In this document: piece after piece, positions 17,791 through 26,860 of the stretch | Numbering within the stretch: position 1 is the stretch's first letter | Layout: every line of letters starts with the position of its first letter | Origin: Cupriavidus basilensis | GTDB taxonomy: Bacteria > Pseudomonadota > Gammaproteobacteria > Burkholderiales > Burkholderiaceae | Assembly: GCF_008801925.2 (NCBI RefSeq) | Contig: NZ_CP062804.1 | Coordinates: 124,001 to 188,000 of the forward strand | Length of the DNA stretch: 64,000 nt | Direction of reading: 5' to 3' | Program-made: the position numbers and the translations under genes | Notes under the pieces: model-generated | What the model saw: the letters and a program-made list of their open reading frames with translations, nothing else | Database searches by the model: none | What the model was told of the DNA's origin: nothing

Positions 17791-18189
17791 ATGAAAAAAG
17801 CGCTGCTTCCCGCGTTGCTGCTTTGCGCGTCTTTTGCCGCGCTGGCGGATGAAAAATTGTTGTCAAAGCAATACGGGGCCTGCATGGATCGTCCGGATGT
17901 CACTACCGCCGGCATGCACGACTGCATCGCGGCGGAGACGGCGCGGCAGGATAAATCGCTGAATGCCGCCTATAAAAGCCTTCAACAGGCATTGCCTCCC
18001 GCCAGGAAAGCACAATTGCTCGACGCCCAGCGCGCTTGGCTGAAGTTCCGGGACGCCAATTGCAGCTTCCAGGCCGATCCCGATGGCGGCACGATCGCCG
18101 GTGTCAACGCGTCTGCCTGTTTTATGCAGATGACGGCGGACCGGGCGCGGGAACTGAGCGATTTCGCCGCCGAAGCGGCAGGGCGCTAA
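17791..18189 (+). CDS. LprI/DUF1311-like secreted protein
   Basis: A 132-residue exported protein. Signal peptide MKKALLPALLLCASFAALA, then a small Cys-bearing helical domain. The pattern CMDRPDVTTAGMHDCIAAE, the stretch LNAAYKSLQQAL, then AQRAWLKFRDANCSF is the signature of the lysozyme-inhibitor LprI N-terminal domain (PF07007). Many members have no proven inhibitor activity. The four Cys in the mature part would form disulfides in the periplasm. I chose the ATG at 17791 because the signal peptide starts there; an in-frame ATG at 17701 has no such support. Confidence 0.82.
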   Translation: MKKALLPALLLCASFAALADEKLLSKQYGACMDRPDVTTAGMHDCIAAETARQDKSLNAAYKSLQQALPPARKAQLLDAQRAWLKFRDANCSFQADPDGGTIAGVNASACFMQMTADRARELSDFAAEAAGR

Positions 18190-18240
18190 CCGGCAGGACG
18201 CCAGCGGCACAAAAAATATGCTTCTTTGTGCCCTTCTCTT

Positions 18241-18292
18241 GATTGTCAAAAGGGATTATCCATTCTGTTCAAGACCTGTGGGATTGTCAAAA
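18241..18292. promoter_or_regulatory. Pair of direct repeats upstream of the acyl-CoA dehydrogenase gene
   Basis: GATTGTCAAAA is found at 18241-18251 and again at 18282-18292, spaced 41 bases start to start (about four helical turns), and ends 57 bases before the start codon. This could be a paired regulator site, but no matching regulator is known to me. Confidence 0.35.
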
Positions 18293-18349
18293 TCGGGTGA
18301 CGGCGTACCATGTTGGGCACATCGTTGCTTGCTTTGACCGGAGATCCCC

Positions 18350-19507
18350 ATGAGCCTGGATGCAGAATCCTTTTCGCTGCTGCGCGCGTCGGTGCAGCGT
18401 TTCATCGACGAACGCCTGAAGCCGGCGGAAGACACGCTCGAGGAAACCGACGATGTGCCCGCGGACATCGTTGCCGACATGAAGGAGATGGGCCTGTTCG
18501 GGATCTCCATCCCTGAGAACTACGGTGGCATCGGCCTGTCGATGTCGCAGGAATGCGACGTGGTGTACGACCTTGGCCATACAGCCTTTGCCTTCCGCTC
18601 GGTCTTCGGCACCAATGTCGGCATCGGCTCGCAGGGCATCCTGATGGACGGCACCGAGGCGCAGAAGCAGGAATACCTGCCCAAGATCGCCAGCGGCGAG
18701 CTGGTGATCTCGTTCGCGCTGACCGAGCCCAATGCCGGCTCCGACGCGGCTTCGCTGCAGACCAAGGCCGAGCTCGACGGCGACCACTACATCATCAACG
18801 GCACCAAGCGCTTCATCACCAACGCACCGCGCGCGGGCGCATTTACCCTGATGGCGCGCACCGGCGGTGCCGGCGCTTCGGGCATCTCCTCGTTCATCGT
18901 GCCGGCCAACACCCCGGGCATTTCGCTTGGCAAGCCGGACAAGAAGATGGGCCAGCGCGGCACCAAGACCTGCGACGTGGTGCTGGAAAACGTGCGCGTG
19001 CCGGCGGCCAACATCATCGGCGGCGTGCCCGGCGTCGGCTTCAAGACGGCCATGAAGGTGCTCGACCGCGGCCGCCTGCATATCTCGGCGCTGGCCTGCG
19101 GCATGGCGCACCGCCTGATTACCGATGCCGTGGCCTATGCCAAGGAGCGCAAGCAGTTCGGCCAGCCGATCGGCGATTTCCAGCTGATCCAGGCCATGCT
19201 GGCCGATAGCCAGGCCGAGCTGTACGCCGGCTTGTCGATGGTGCGCGATTGCGCCCAGCGCTACGACGCCAAGACCCCGGGCAAGAGCGATCCGGAAGTC
19301 AGCATGCTGGCCTCCTGCACCAAGATGTTCTGCACCGAGATGGTGGGCCGCGTGGCCGACCGCGCCGTGCAGATCCATGGCGGCGCCGGTTATATCGCCG
19401 AGTACAAGGCAGAGCGTTTCTATCGCGACGTGCGCCTGCTGCGCCTGTATGAAGGCACCACGCAGATCCAGCAACTGATCATCGCCAAGCAGCTGCTGCG
19501 CGACTGA
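18350..19507 (+). CDS. Acyl-CoA dehydrogenase
   Basis: A 385-residue flavoenzyme of the short/medium-chain acyl-CoA dehydrogenase family. FAD and substrate blocks are clear: FALTEPNAGSDAASLQTKAE, FITNAPRAGAFTLMART, ALACGMAHRLITDAVAYAKE and QIHGGAGYIAEYKAERFYRD. The catalytic glutamate is in LYEGTTQIQQ near the C-terminus, the position used by short and medium-chain enzymes. It makes a trans-2-enoyl-CoA and passes electrons to ETF. Chain-length preference cannot be read. GGAGA precedes the ATG. No other fatty-acid gene adjoins it. Confidence 0.93.
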   Translation: MSLDAESFSLLRASVQRFIDERLKPAEDTLEETDDVPADIVADMKEMGLFGISIPENYGGIGLSMSQECDVVYDLGHTAFAFRSVFGTNVGIGSQGILMDGTEAQKQEYLPKIASGELVISFALTEPNAGSDAASLQTKAELDGDHYIINGTKRFITNAPRAGAFTLMARTGGAGASGISSFIVPANTPGISLGKPDKKMGQRGTKTCDVVLENVRVPAANIIGGVPGVGFKTAMKVLDRGRLHISALACGMAHRLITDAVAYAKERKQFGQPIGDFQLIQAMLADSQAELYAGLSMVRDCAQRYDAKTPGKSDPEVSMLASCTKMFCTEMVGRVADRAVQIHGGAGYIAEYKAERFYRDVRLLRLYEGTTQIQQLIIAKQLLRD

Positions 19508-19655
19508 TCGGAGGGCGCGGATGCCTGCCGGCACGACCGGCGGGCTCCGCGAGCGGGCCCGTGCCGCACCGGTGCCACTTGTGGGCGGCGTGCATCGGCC
19601 CGGCCAATGGATACGCGCAACGCAATGTCCTGTTGTCTCAACGGAGGCTGCCCCG

Positions 19656-20513
19656 ATGGCTATTGCCGCTCTCAAGGTTCCCGCCAGCTACGCCGGTTTT
19701 CCGTCCATGCGTGCCCCTTGCCGGCTCGATGCGCCGCCCTCGCAAGCGGCGCCCGGCAACGACCACGCGGGCCCGGATAGCACTGCACCCTGCTACCCGA
19801 TCATCGCGGCGCTGATGGCCCGCGCCGCGCGGCCCGCCTACACGCCGCTGGACTGCATCCGCCTGGCGCTCGATGCCGCCGGCGCGCTGGGCCGCGACGA
19901 TCCGGTTTCCTCGGTCCAGCCAACCCGCCTGCAAAGCTTCGACGGCGCGCTGTATCGCACGGGCACGGGCGCCTGGACCATTCTCTACAGCGATAGCCTG
20001 GCAGCGCCGGATGTGCGCTTCATGATTGCGTACCTGCTAGGCCGCCAGCTTCTGGGTGGCAGCGAGCTGGACTACGTGGAATGCACCAACGCCGAGCTGA
20101 TGGCCATGCCGGACGATGACTCGGCCAGCGGGCTCGCCTATGCCTTTGCCAGCCGGCTGCTGATGCCGCTCAATGCCTGCCGCCAGGCCTTGCCCGGTGC
20201 GGTGGACCTCGACGTGCTGGACGCGCTGGCCGAGCGCCTGTGCCTGCCGGTGCATCACGTGGCGCGGCGCTGGCTGTCCTATACCTCGCACAAGGCCGTG
20301 CTGACGCTCAAGCGCGATGGCGCTGCGCTGGGCATGTGGGCGAGCGAGACGGCCTTCGGTCTGCGGGCCGATGACCTCGGTGGCGGCATGGGCGTGCGCA
20401 CGGCGTCGCAGGCATTGTTGCTTGGCGATGGCGTGGGCATCGAGCTGGCCGTGGGCCCCAGGCACGTGGCAAGCCGGGCAGGCGCGCGCCAGCGCGCTGC
20501 CTTCCCCATCTGA
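19656..20513 (+). CDS. ImmA/IrrE-like domain protein lacking the zinc-binding motif
   Basis: A 285-residue protein. The middle (about residues 110-215) follows the ImmA/IrrE (COG2856) plan: a strand with AWTILYSDSLAAPDVRFMIA, then the helix that normally carries HExxH, then ASRLLMPLNACRQALP and a wing LCLPVHHVARRW. In this copy the helix reads AYLLGRQLLGG where an active peptidase has AHELGH, so His, Glu and second His are all replaced. It should therefore not be a zinc peptidase and may act only in binding. ACGGAGG precedes the ATG at 19656. It is not next to an obvious repressor target. Confidence 0.6.
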   Translation: MAIAALKVPASYAGFPSMRAPCRLDAPPSQAAPGNDHAGPDSTAPCYPIIAALMARAARPAYTPLDCIRLALDAAGALGRDDPVSSVQPTRLQSFDGALYRTGTGAWTILYSDSLAAPDVRFMIAYLLGRQLLGGSELDYVECTNAELMAMPDDDSASGLAYAFASRLLMPLNACRQALPGAVDLDVLDALAERLCLPVHHVARRWLSYTSHKAVLTLKRDGAALGMWASETAFGLRADDLGGGMGVRTASQALLLGDGVGIELAVGPRHVASRAGARQRAAFPI

Positions 20514-20525
20514 CGCGCTGGCGCG

Positions 20526-21836
20526 TCAGTGCTCGTGGTGCAGGTACCTGGCCTGTCGCGGCAGCCGGAAGCTGACCAGGAACACGATCACCATCATCGC
20601 CGTCACATACCAGTAGAAGCTGGATTCGTGGCCTAGCGATTTCAGGTCCAGCGCGACGTACTCGGCCGAGCCGCCGAAGATCGCGTTGGCCACGGCATAG
20701 GCCAGTCCCACCCCCAGCGCCCGGATCTCGGTCGGGAACATCTCGGCCTTCACGATGCCGCTGATGGAGGTGTAGAGGCTCACGATGGCCAGCGCCAGGG
20801 AGATCAGCACGAAGGCGACAAAGGGGCTTTTCACGCTCCCGAGCGCCGTCAGGATCGGAACCGTCCCCAGCGTGCCGAGCGCGCCGAACAGCAGCATATT
20901 GGTGCGCCGCCCGATGCGGTCCGACAGCGCGCCAAAGAACGGCTGCATGCACATGTAGAAGAACAGGCAGCCGGTCATCACGTAGCTGGCCGTCTTGATC
21001 GACATGCCCGCGGAGTTGACCAGGTACTTCTGCATATATGTGGTGAAGGTATAAAAGATCAGCGAGCCGCCCGCGGTATAGCCAAGCACGGTGAAGAAGG
21101 CCGCCTTGTGATGGCGGAACAGCGCCGTCAGCGTGCCGGCCTCCTTGCTCGCCCGGGTGGCGGCGGAGGTCGTTTCATGCAAGGTGCGGCGCAGGAACAG
21201 CGCCACCACCGCCGTGATGGCGCCGATCACGAACGGGATGCGCCAGCCCCATGCCTTGAGCTCAGCCTCGTCGAGGAACTGCTGCAGCACCACCACCACC
21301 AGCACCGCCAGCAACTGCCCGCCGATCAGCGTGACATACTGGAACGACGAAAAAAATCCCCGCTGGCCCTTGAGCGCCACCTCGCTCATATAGGTGGCGG
21401 TGGTGCCGTATTCGCCGCCGACGGACAGGCCCTGCAGCAACCGCGCGACCAGCAGCAGCGCCGGCGCCCAGGCGCCAATGCTGTTGTAGGTAGGCAGGCT
21501 GGCGATCAGCAGCGAGCCGCAGCACATCATCGTCACCGAGATCAGCAGCGAGTTCTTGCGGCCATGCCGGTCGGCAATCCGCCCGAACAGCCACCCGCCA
21601 ATCGGCCGCATCAGGAAGCCCGCGGCAAATACGCCGGCGGTGTTCAGCAATTGCGCCGTGGGATCGGATTTAGGGAAGAAAGACCCCGCGAAGTAAATGG
21701 CACAGAACGCGTAGACGTAAAAGTCGAACCACTCGACCAGATTGCCGGAAGACGCGGCCACGATCGCGTAGACGCGCTTGCGCTTTTCCTCGGCGCTCGG
21801 CGGCGCATCGAGCAGGGGGGCGGACAGGTCTGTCAT
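20526..21836 (-). CDS. MFS transporter, metabolite:H+ symporter (MHS) family
   Basis: A 436-residue, 12-helix secondary transporter. N-terminal [20 protein letters not shown] is the MHS signature, and the loop 2-3 motif [15 protein letters not shown] and central [20 protein letters not shown] match the KgtP/ProP/shikimate-transporter group. Closest by eye are alpha-ketoglutarate permeases. It is likely a proton symporter for a dicarboxylate or other organic acid. The 3' end faces the ImmA-like gene with only 12 bases between stop codons. Confidence 0.9.
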   Translation of the reverse strand: MTDLSAPLLDAPPSAEEKRKRVYAIVAASSGNLVEWFDFYVYAFCAIYFAGSFFPKSDPTAQLLNTAGVFAAGFLMRPIGGWLFGRIADRHGRKNSLLISVTMMCCGSLLIASLPTYNSIGAWAPALLLVARLLQGLSVGGEYGTTATYMSEVALKGQRGFFSSFQYVTLIGGQLLAVLVVVVLQQFLDEAELKAWGWRIPFVIGAITAVVALFLRRTLHETTSAATRASKEAGTLTALFRHHKAAFFTVLGYTAGGSLIFYTFTTYMQKYLVNSAGMSIKTASYVMTGCLFFYMCMQPFFGALSDRIGRRTNMLLFGALGTLGTVPILTALGSVKSPFVAFVLISLALAIVSLYTSISGIVKAEMFPTEIRALGVGLAYAVANAIFGGSAEYVALDLKSLGHESSFYWYVTAMMVIVFLVSFRLPRQARYLHHEH

Positions 21837-22124
21837 GGTTTGTCTCTTCCGTTCGGCATGTCGCCCACGCTAACAAGCCGTGGTGCGAGATCGGCACGCA
21901 GAATTCCAGTGTAGTGCCATTGCGCCGCGATGGCGGCGCAGGGTGACCTGTCTTGCACTACTTGGGGGGCGGAAGGCAATGGCTGGCGCCGTGGGTCGCG
22001 GCAGCGGGGCGAGGCGATGGGCCCGGTCCGCTGCGCTTGACGTGAATAACGCCCATTACTGTGTCTTGCCGGGTCTTGCCAGGCCTTGTTGGGACTTGTT
22101 GGGACTTGCTGCGTTTTGTCTGCG

Positions 22125-22508
22125 TTACTGCGCTTCTTGCGGCCAGACTGCGTCCACATCCCTTAGCAGATGGCCTGCCAGGATGTAGTCGCCCAGTCGG
22201 GTCGCCTTGGCTTCGAGATCGAGCAGTTCATGGTCGGCAAGCGTGCCGAGATCGAACTGGCAATACAGATTGCGCTGCCTGAAGGTGGTCTTGGTCTTAG
22301 ACAGCCCTTCGATCAGGGCTTCGCGCGAATGGACAGCAATGCTCTCCTGTCCGCGGTATTGCACTTTGATGCCGCGTTTCTCTCCGAGCCGGCCAAGTTC
22401 GACGGCGTCCTGCCATCCGGTTTCATAGTCCAGCTCAAGCGCCAGCACATCTTTCGATGCGAGAAGCCGAAGCGCTTCTGCTTTGCTGCTAGCTCGCACT
22501 ATTGACAT
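22125..22508 (-). CDS. Uncharacterised small protein behind a LexA box
   Basis: A 127-residue protein that I do not recognise. It is mixed helix and strand, charged, without signal peptide or membrane segment. Notable stretches are ALRLLASKDVLALELDYETG at the N-terminus and FRQRNLYCQFDLGTLADHEL in the second half. I chose the ATG at 22508 because GAGG lies five bases upstream; a GTG at 22514 is less well placed. A perfect CTGT-N8-ACAG site starts 25 bases upstream, so the gene is probably induced by DNA damage. Its downstream neighbour, a transporter gene, is about 290 bases away, so it appears monocistronic. Confidence 0.7.
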   Translation of the reverse strand: MSIVRASSKAEALRLLASKDVLALELDYETGWQDAVELGRLGEKRGIKVQYRGQESIAVHSREALIEGLSKTKTTFRQRNLYCQFDLGTLADHELLDLEAKATRLGDYILAGHLLRDVDAVWPQEAQ

Positions 22509-22532
22509 CCACACCTCTTATATCGTCTTATA

Positions 22533-22548
22533 CTGTACGAATATACAG
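22533..22548. promoter_or_regulatory. LexA (SOS) box
   Basis: CTGTACGAATATACAG matches CTGT-N8-ACAG, the LexA site of gamma- and beta-proteobacteria, with an AT-rich core. It lies 25 bases before the start of the small gene on the - strand, overlapping where its promoter should be. Confidence 0.8.
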
Positions 22549-22655
22549 TCAACGCGTCATGGCGGCAAGGGGTTGCCCCCAAGCCGTTTGGACTACTGCG
22601 CCAGCGGTGTCCCGCACCGCCCTGCGTTGCCACTATTTTCCTCCAGTATTGCCTT

Positions 22656-25562
22656 TTAGGGGACGGCCACGGCTTCGTTTGCCGGCTCATTCGCCTTCCG
22701 TGCCTTTATTGCCTCTATTGCCTCTATTGCCTCTATTGTCTTTATCGTCGCCCCGGCATCTTGCACTGCCGTGACAGAAAAATCTCCCGCATACACATGC
22801 ACCACCCGCGCCGGGTCCAGGTGCTTGCGGATGGCCGCGTTGACCTGTTCGACGGTCGCCGTGGCGATACCTTGCTCGTATTCCGTGACAAAGCGCATCG
22901 TGCGCCCCAGAAATAGCTGGCTGGCGAGCGTGCCGGCCAACGCGGAATCACTGGTGCGGGCCAGCGTGCCTTGCTGCAGCAGGCCACTCCTGGCTTGTGC
23001 CAGCTCCTGCGGCGTGATGCCGGCGGCTGCCAGCCGCGACAGTTCCTCTTCCACGCCACGCTTGAGCTTGTCCAGGTTCTGCGGCGCATAGAGCGCTTGC
23101 ATGCCGAAGCGCCCGTTGGTGTCGAGCGCACCCACCTGCACGAAACTGCCGACACTGTAACTGATGCCGTCGTGTTGGCGCAGGCGATCCGCCAGCCGGC
23201 TCTTGAGCGCGCTCCCGCCGAACACACGATTGGCGATCACCAGGGCCGGGTATTCCGGTGCATCGCTGGTCAGCGCGACCGGCAGCGCGGCCAGGTAGAT
23301 GGCATTGGCCTTGTCCGGCGTCTCGCGGGTGAGGTGCGCCGGTGCCAGCGGCACGAAGGGGCGTTCGATGCGCGCATAGGGCGCCTGGGCCTGCCAGTCG
23401 CCGAACAGCGTGGCCAGTTGCGCCTGCGCCGCCTCGCGGTCGAAGTCGCCGACCAGCGCCACCTGGCCGTGGCTCGCGCCGTAGAAGCGCGTGTGGAAGG
23501 CGCGCAGGTCGGCCAGTTGCACTTGCCGCAGCGCCGCGATGTCCTCCTGCGGGGTGCCGACATAGCGCGGATCCCCCAATGGGTAGGGATTGCCGTGACG
23601 GCCAAGCACGTTCGACGCGATCGCCTCTGGCTGGCCCAGGCCGCTCTCGATGCCGGCGATGGCGTTGGCGCGCAGGGTCTCGAACTCCGCGGCGGGCAGG
23701 CTCGGCTCGCGCAGGACGTCGCGCAGCAGCGCGAGCGTGTCGGCCAGCGTTTCGCGGCGCGCCTCAAAACGCACAGTGACCGCCTCGGCATCGCCCTGGA
23801 CCGACACCACCGCCTTGAGCGCGGACAGGCGGTCGGCAATCTGCTGCCGCTCCAGGCGGGCGGTGCCGCGCATCAGCATGGCCGCCGTGAGGCTGCCGAC
23901 CGCGTCCTGGCCTTGCAGGCTGGTGACGTCGCCCATGCGCAGGACCAGCGTGCCGCTAACCGTCTGGCCGCGGCTGGGCTTGGGCAGCAGCGCGAACTGC
24001 ATGCCGTTGGCCAGCTTGCCGCGCAGCGTGTGCGCCTCGATATTGTCCGGGCTGGGATCAAAGGCGGCCACCGCGGCCTTGGGCGGCTTGCTCTGGTAGG
24101 CCGCCACCAGCGCGGCGACGTCCGGCGCGGCGGGCATGGTGGCCCGGGCCAGCGTCTCGGCCGGCGCATCGCCCGGCATGTCGATGGGGATAAAGCGGCC
24201 GAGCGTGCGGTTGCTGGCGCGCAGATAGTTCTGCGCGACCCGCTGCAAGTCCGCCAGCGTGACGCGCTCGGCCTGCTGGCGTGCCACCAGCAGCAGGCGC
24301 CAGTCACCCTTGGCGATGGCCTCGGACAAGGCGACGGCGTAGCCGGAAGGATTCTCCAGCAGGCGCTCGTAGCTGTTGAGCAGACGGGTGCGGGCGCGGT
24401 CCAGCTCCACCTGCGTCACCGGCCGGGCGGCAAAGCCCTCCACCTGCGCCACCAGCACCTGGCGCGCGGCTTCGAGATCCTGCGTCTTGCTCAGCCCGGC
24501 GGCGAACAGCACCGAGCCGGGATCCTTCATGCCCGATACCGAGCCAGACTGCCAGCTGGCCTTGCCGCTCTCGACCAGCGCCTTGTACAGGCGGCCGCCC
24601 GAGCCATCGGTCAGGATATCGGCGAGCAGCTGCAGGGCCACCGTATCCGGATGCGCGCCCGGCGCGATGTGATATTGGACCGCAACCAGTTGCGAGTCGC
24701 CCACGCGGCGCAGCGTGACCTCGCGCGCGCCCTCCTGCGGCGGCTCCACGGTGTACTGGACCGGCAGCGCGCGCGTGGGCCGGGGGATCGCGCCGAAGTA
24801 CTTGCCGATGCGCGCGAGCGTGGCGGCCACATCGAACTTGCCCGCCACCACCAGCACCGCGTTGTCAGGCTGGTAATAGCGGTGGTAGAAGTCCTGCAGG
24901 TTGCCGATGGCGACGTGCTCCACGTCGCTGCGCGCACCGATCGGCGCCTTGCCGTAGTTGTGCCAGCGGTAGGCGGCCGAGCGCATCTGCTGCATCAGCA
25001 TGCCACCGGGATTGTTTTCGGCGCGCTCCATCTCGTTGCGCACCACCGTCATCTCGCTGTCGAGCGCCTCGCGCGCGATAAAGCTGTTGACCATGCGGTC
25101 CGCTTCCATCTTCAGCGCCCAGTCGAGGTTTTCCTCGCTGGCGGTGAAGCTCTCGTAGTAGTTGGTGCGGTCGAACGCGGTGGTGCCGTTGAACTGCATG
25201 CCACGGCGCGTGAGCTCCTGCGCAATGGTGTTGCCCGGCAGCGCCGGCGTGCCCTTGAACAGCAGGTGTTCGAGCAAGTGCGCCATGCCAGTCTCGCCAT
25301 AGTTCTCATGGCGGCTGCCGACCAGGTAGGTCATGTTGACCGTGGTGACGGGCTGCGCCGCATCGGGCGCAAGCAGCACGCGCAGGCCGTTGGGCAGCCG
25401 GTACTCGGTAATGCCTTCCACGCTGACGACTTCCACCGGCGCCGCGCCCGGCAGCTTCGCAGCAGCAGGCGCCGGCGCCTGGGCCACGCCCGGCGCGGCG
25501 TTTGCGGATACGCTGAAAGCCAGGGCTAGCAGCAAGGAAAGGCGCTTGATGATAAGACGCAT
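22656..25562 (-). CDS. M16 family zinc metallopeptidase (pitrilysin/processing-protease type), exported
   Basis: A 968-residue protein with two pairs of M16 lobes. The start at 25562 gives a signal peptide (MRLIIKRLSLLLALAFSVSA). The inverted zinc motif HLLEH is at residues 95-99 in MAHLLEHLLFKGT, and a downstream Glu in LDSEMTVVRNEMERAENN supplies the third ligand. The second half lacks a zinc motif, as in other fused M16 peptidases. It probably degrades peptides in the periplasm. The extreme C-terminus is a low-complexity tail (EAIEAIEAIKARKANEP) encoded by a 9-bp tandem repeat. The frame is open a further 69 codons upstream but without a plausible start. Confidence 0.9.
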   Translation of the reverse strand: MRLIIKRLSLLLALAFSVSANAAPGVAQAPAPAAAKLPGAAPVEVVSVEGITEYRLPNGLRVLLAPDAAQPVTTVNMTYLVGSRHENYGETGMAHLLEHLLFKGTPALPGNTIAQELTRRGMQFNGTTAFDRTNYYESFTASEENLDWALKMEADRMVNSFIAREALDSEMTVVRNEMERAENNPGGMLMQQMRSAAYRWHNYGKAPIGARSDVEHVAIGNLQDFYHRYYQPDNAVLVVAGKFDVAATLARIGKYFGAIPRPTRALPVQYTVEPPQEGAREVTLRRVGDSQLVAVQYHIAPGAHPDTVALQLLADILTDGSGGRLYKALVESGKASWQSGSVSGMKDPGSVLFAAGLSKTQDLEAARQVLVAQVEGFAARPVTQVELDRARTRLLNSYERLLENPSGYAVALSEAIAKGDWRLLLVARQQAERVTLADLQRVAQNYLRASNRTLGRFIPIDMPGDAPAETLARATMPAAPDVAALVAAYQSKPPKAAVAAFDPSPDNIEAHTLRGKLANGMQFALLPKPSRGQTVSGTLVLRMGDVTSLQGQDAVGSLTAAMLMRGTARLERQQIADRLSALKAVVSVQGDAEAVTVRFEARRETLADTLALLRDVLREPSLPAAEFETLRANAIAGIESGLGQPEAIASNVLGRHGNPYPLGDPRYVGTPQEDIAALRQVQLADLRAFHTRFYGASHGQVALVGDFDREAAQAQLATLFGDWQAQAPYARIERPFVPLAPAHLTRETPDKANAIYLAALPVALTSDAPEYPALVIANRVFGGSALKSRLADRLRQHDGISYSVGSFVQVGALDTNGRFGMQALYAPQNLDKLKRGVEEELSRLAAAGITPQELAQARSGLLQQGTLARTSDSALAGTLASQLFLGRTMRFVTEYEQGIATATVEQVNAAIRKHLDPARVVHVYAGDFSVTAVQDAGATIKTIEAIEAIEAIKARKANEPANEAVAVP
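22708..22743. repeat. 9-bp tandem repeat in the 3' end of the M16 peptidase gene
   Basis: ATTGCCTCT occurs three times in direct succession plus one degenerate copy. In the gene it encodes the repeated Glu-Ala-Ile tail. Confidence 0.9.
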
Positions 25563-25765
25563 GCGGAATTCGAAGTCTGGATTGGCTCCCTTGTCGCGGA
25601 GATCTGTGCGATTCCACGGGGCGCGGCAAGGCAGCGGTAAGGCTGGCCCGATGGCCGATTCTAGCTGTTGCCGCGCCCGCAGCGGCATGTTGCTGCGTTT
25701 TTCAAGCGGTGTGCAGTGAATTTGGGAGTGATCCGCACCCCTCAAGCTGTGGCAGCGCGCTGGCA

Positions 25766-26062
25766 TCATCCATTGTCACTCTCGCCTTTCGGCTCATCCA
25801 TCGCGGCGGCCAGTTCGCTCAACACCAGCGTCTCATGCGCAAGCACGGCCACCAACGAAAGCAGATGGGCCTGGGTTTCTTCACCAAGGTTGCAGAAGGT
25901 GCCGCCCGCCGCGTTCTCGACGGCGACAGACAACAACGCATTGAGCTGCGCGGTCTTCTCGGCAGCAAGGCTTAGCGGGCTTTCGGATGGGGCATGCGCG
26001 GTCAGGAAGGTATCGCGGCCCGTGCGTTGGGCGGTGATGTTGTAGCGCGGGTAGTTATACAT
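25766..26062 (-). CDS. Conserved 98-residue protein, copy 1 of the duplicated module
   Basis: A 98-residue, mostly helical, acidic protein with no signal peptide. Key stretches are NITAQRTGRDTFLTAHAPSE and EETQAHLLSLVAVLAHETLV. It is identical to the product of 45359-45655 except for three residues near the end. The layout resembles small multicopy regulatory-like proteins such as the DUF3077 group, but I cannot confirm that. The ATG overlaps the end of a 34-codon ORF, suggesting translational coupling. Confidence 0.65.
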   Translation of the reverse strand: MYNYPRYNITAQRTGRDTFLTAHAPSESPLSLAAEKTAQLNALLSVAVENAAGGTFCNLGEETQAHLLSLVAVLAHETLVLSELAAAMDEPKGESDNG

Positions 26063-26159
26063 CGAGCGCCCTCTGGTGGGAGGCGCGCAGGCGCTGGTGG
26101 ATGACGGGGAGCTTGGGGGATGCGATTTGCCCGGAATGGGCGAGCGAAGACTGGGGCAT
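26055..26159 (-). CDS. 34-residue ORF upstream of and overlapping the 98-aa gene, copy 1
   Basis: MPQSSLAHSGQIASPKLPVI is the start of this 34-residue ORF. It has a strong AAGGAGG ribosome site and ends eight bases inside the next gene. The second copy at 45262 keeps the frame, with three conservative changes (L/F, K/R, Q/R), so selection on the peptide is likely. It may be a small protein or a leader peptide controlling the 98-aa gene. Confidence 0.55.
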   Translation of the reverse strand: MPQSSLAHSGQIASPKLPVIHQRLRASHQRALDV

Positions 26160-26452
26160 GGAGGTGCCTCCTTCTTAAGCGATTTCGACCCCGCTCCCCG
26201 CTGCTAATCGGGGTGGGCGGGCGCATGGCGAGGTTAGCAGACCGGTAAGAAGGAACCAGCGAGCCCGAAGGCTCCCCCGCCAAGGCCCGCCCATAGGGAC
26301 GTGCGAAGGCGCGACGGACAAAAACCGCCTGGCGGCGGTTGTCCGCCTTCCTAAACGGGCTGCTAAACCCGGCCGCTGCGGTTGCAGCGACGAGCGAAGT
26401 ATAGCGTCGCGCCATGCAGCCTAACCCAGCCGCAACAAAAAGTCACACCCGC
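26160..26452 (-). ncRNA. Structured leader RNA candidate upstream of the small-gene module, long form
   Basis: On the - strand the leader has a hairpin with arms GGCGGACAA-CCGCC and GGCGG-TTTTTGTCCG (about 26316-26345). A longer-range pairing joins GTTTAGCAG to CTGCTAAC (about 26369 with 26238). The second copy of the module has a much shorter leader that keeps a terminal stem with a different sequence (GTTTGACAGC/GCTGTCAAAC). Retention of pairing despite base changes suggests a functional RNA. The pattern recalls the C4/ash-type antisense RNAs of phages, but this is only a resemblance. Confidence 0.4.
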
Positions 26453-26455
26453 TAC

Positions 26456-26860
26456 ACCATTCACGAAATATCCATCTCAGATTGAGATTTGTCTCATTGA
26501 TTTTGATGAGGAATTACGCGCAAACGGGGGCGAATTTGCGCACAACTCGACGGTAACAATTTTTAATGCCGGTCCTAGTCGAAATTCGTACTTGTCCGAT
26601 TTCAATCGTCGCCCTCCATTGCTACGCTGCGCAACTTGATAGCCGTTGCCGGCAGCGTCACGCTCCACGGCGAAATCGCAAACGGCCAGATCCGGCATCG
26701 CTGCGCGAAGCCGCCATCCCTTGCAACGTCTTTTTGCATTGGCGCGCTCACAACGGATCGTGATACGCCGCGACTTCCGCGTTGATGGCTAGCGCGGGGT
26801 GAGCGCATGCCGGCTTCGTCGGCATTTCCGTCCAACCAAGACAACGATCGAGCTGATTGC
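26456..26860. other. Intergenic region upstream of the CDI operon
   Basis: 405 bases with lower GC than the flanks and no convincing gene. It contains the small inverted repeat ATCTCA-GAT-TGAGAT (26474-26488) followed by further ATTGA/TGATG-rich sequence. It most likely holds the promoter of the cdiB-lipoprotein-cdiA operon. Confidence 0.5.

Larger units (their letters stand above)
25752..26455 (-). repeat. Left inverted-repeat copy (structured leader, 34-aa ORF, 98-aa ORF)
   Basis: This 704-base segment, read on the - strand, matches 45116-45669 on the + strand from GTAGCGGGTGTGACT to GATGATGCCAGCGCGCTGC. The main difference is about 150 bases of extra leader here. The two copies bracket the CDI locus in opposite orientation. 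No transposase or terminal target duplication is seen, so this looks like a dispersed gene module rather than an insertion sequence. Confidence 0.85.

Noticed and set aside
22971..25529. An 852-codon open frame on the + strand opposite the M16 peptidase
   Set aside because: It is Arg/Gln/His/Gly-rich shadow translation of a GC-rich gene on the other strand; the M16 gene has a signal peptide and zinc motif, this has no domain.
26477..26698. A 73-codon - strand ORF upstream of cdiB
   Set aside because: No ribosome site, composition unlike neighbours, and it lies where the CDI promoter should be.
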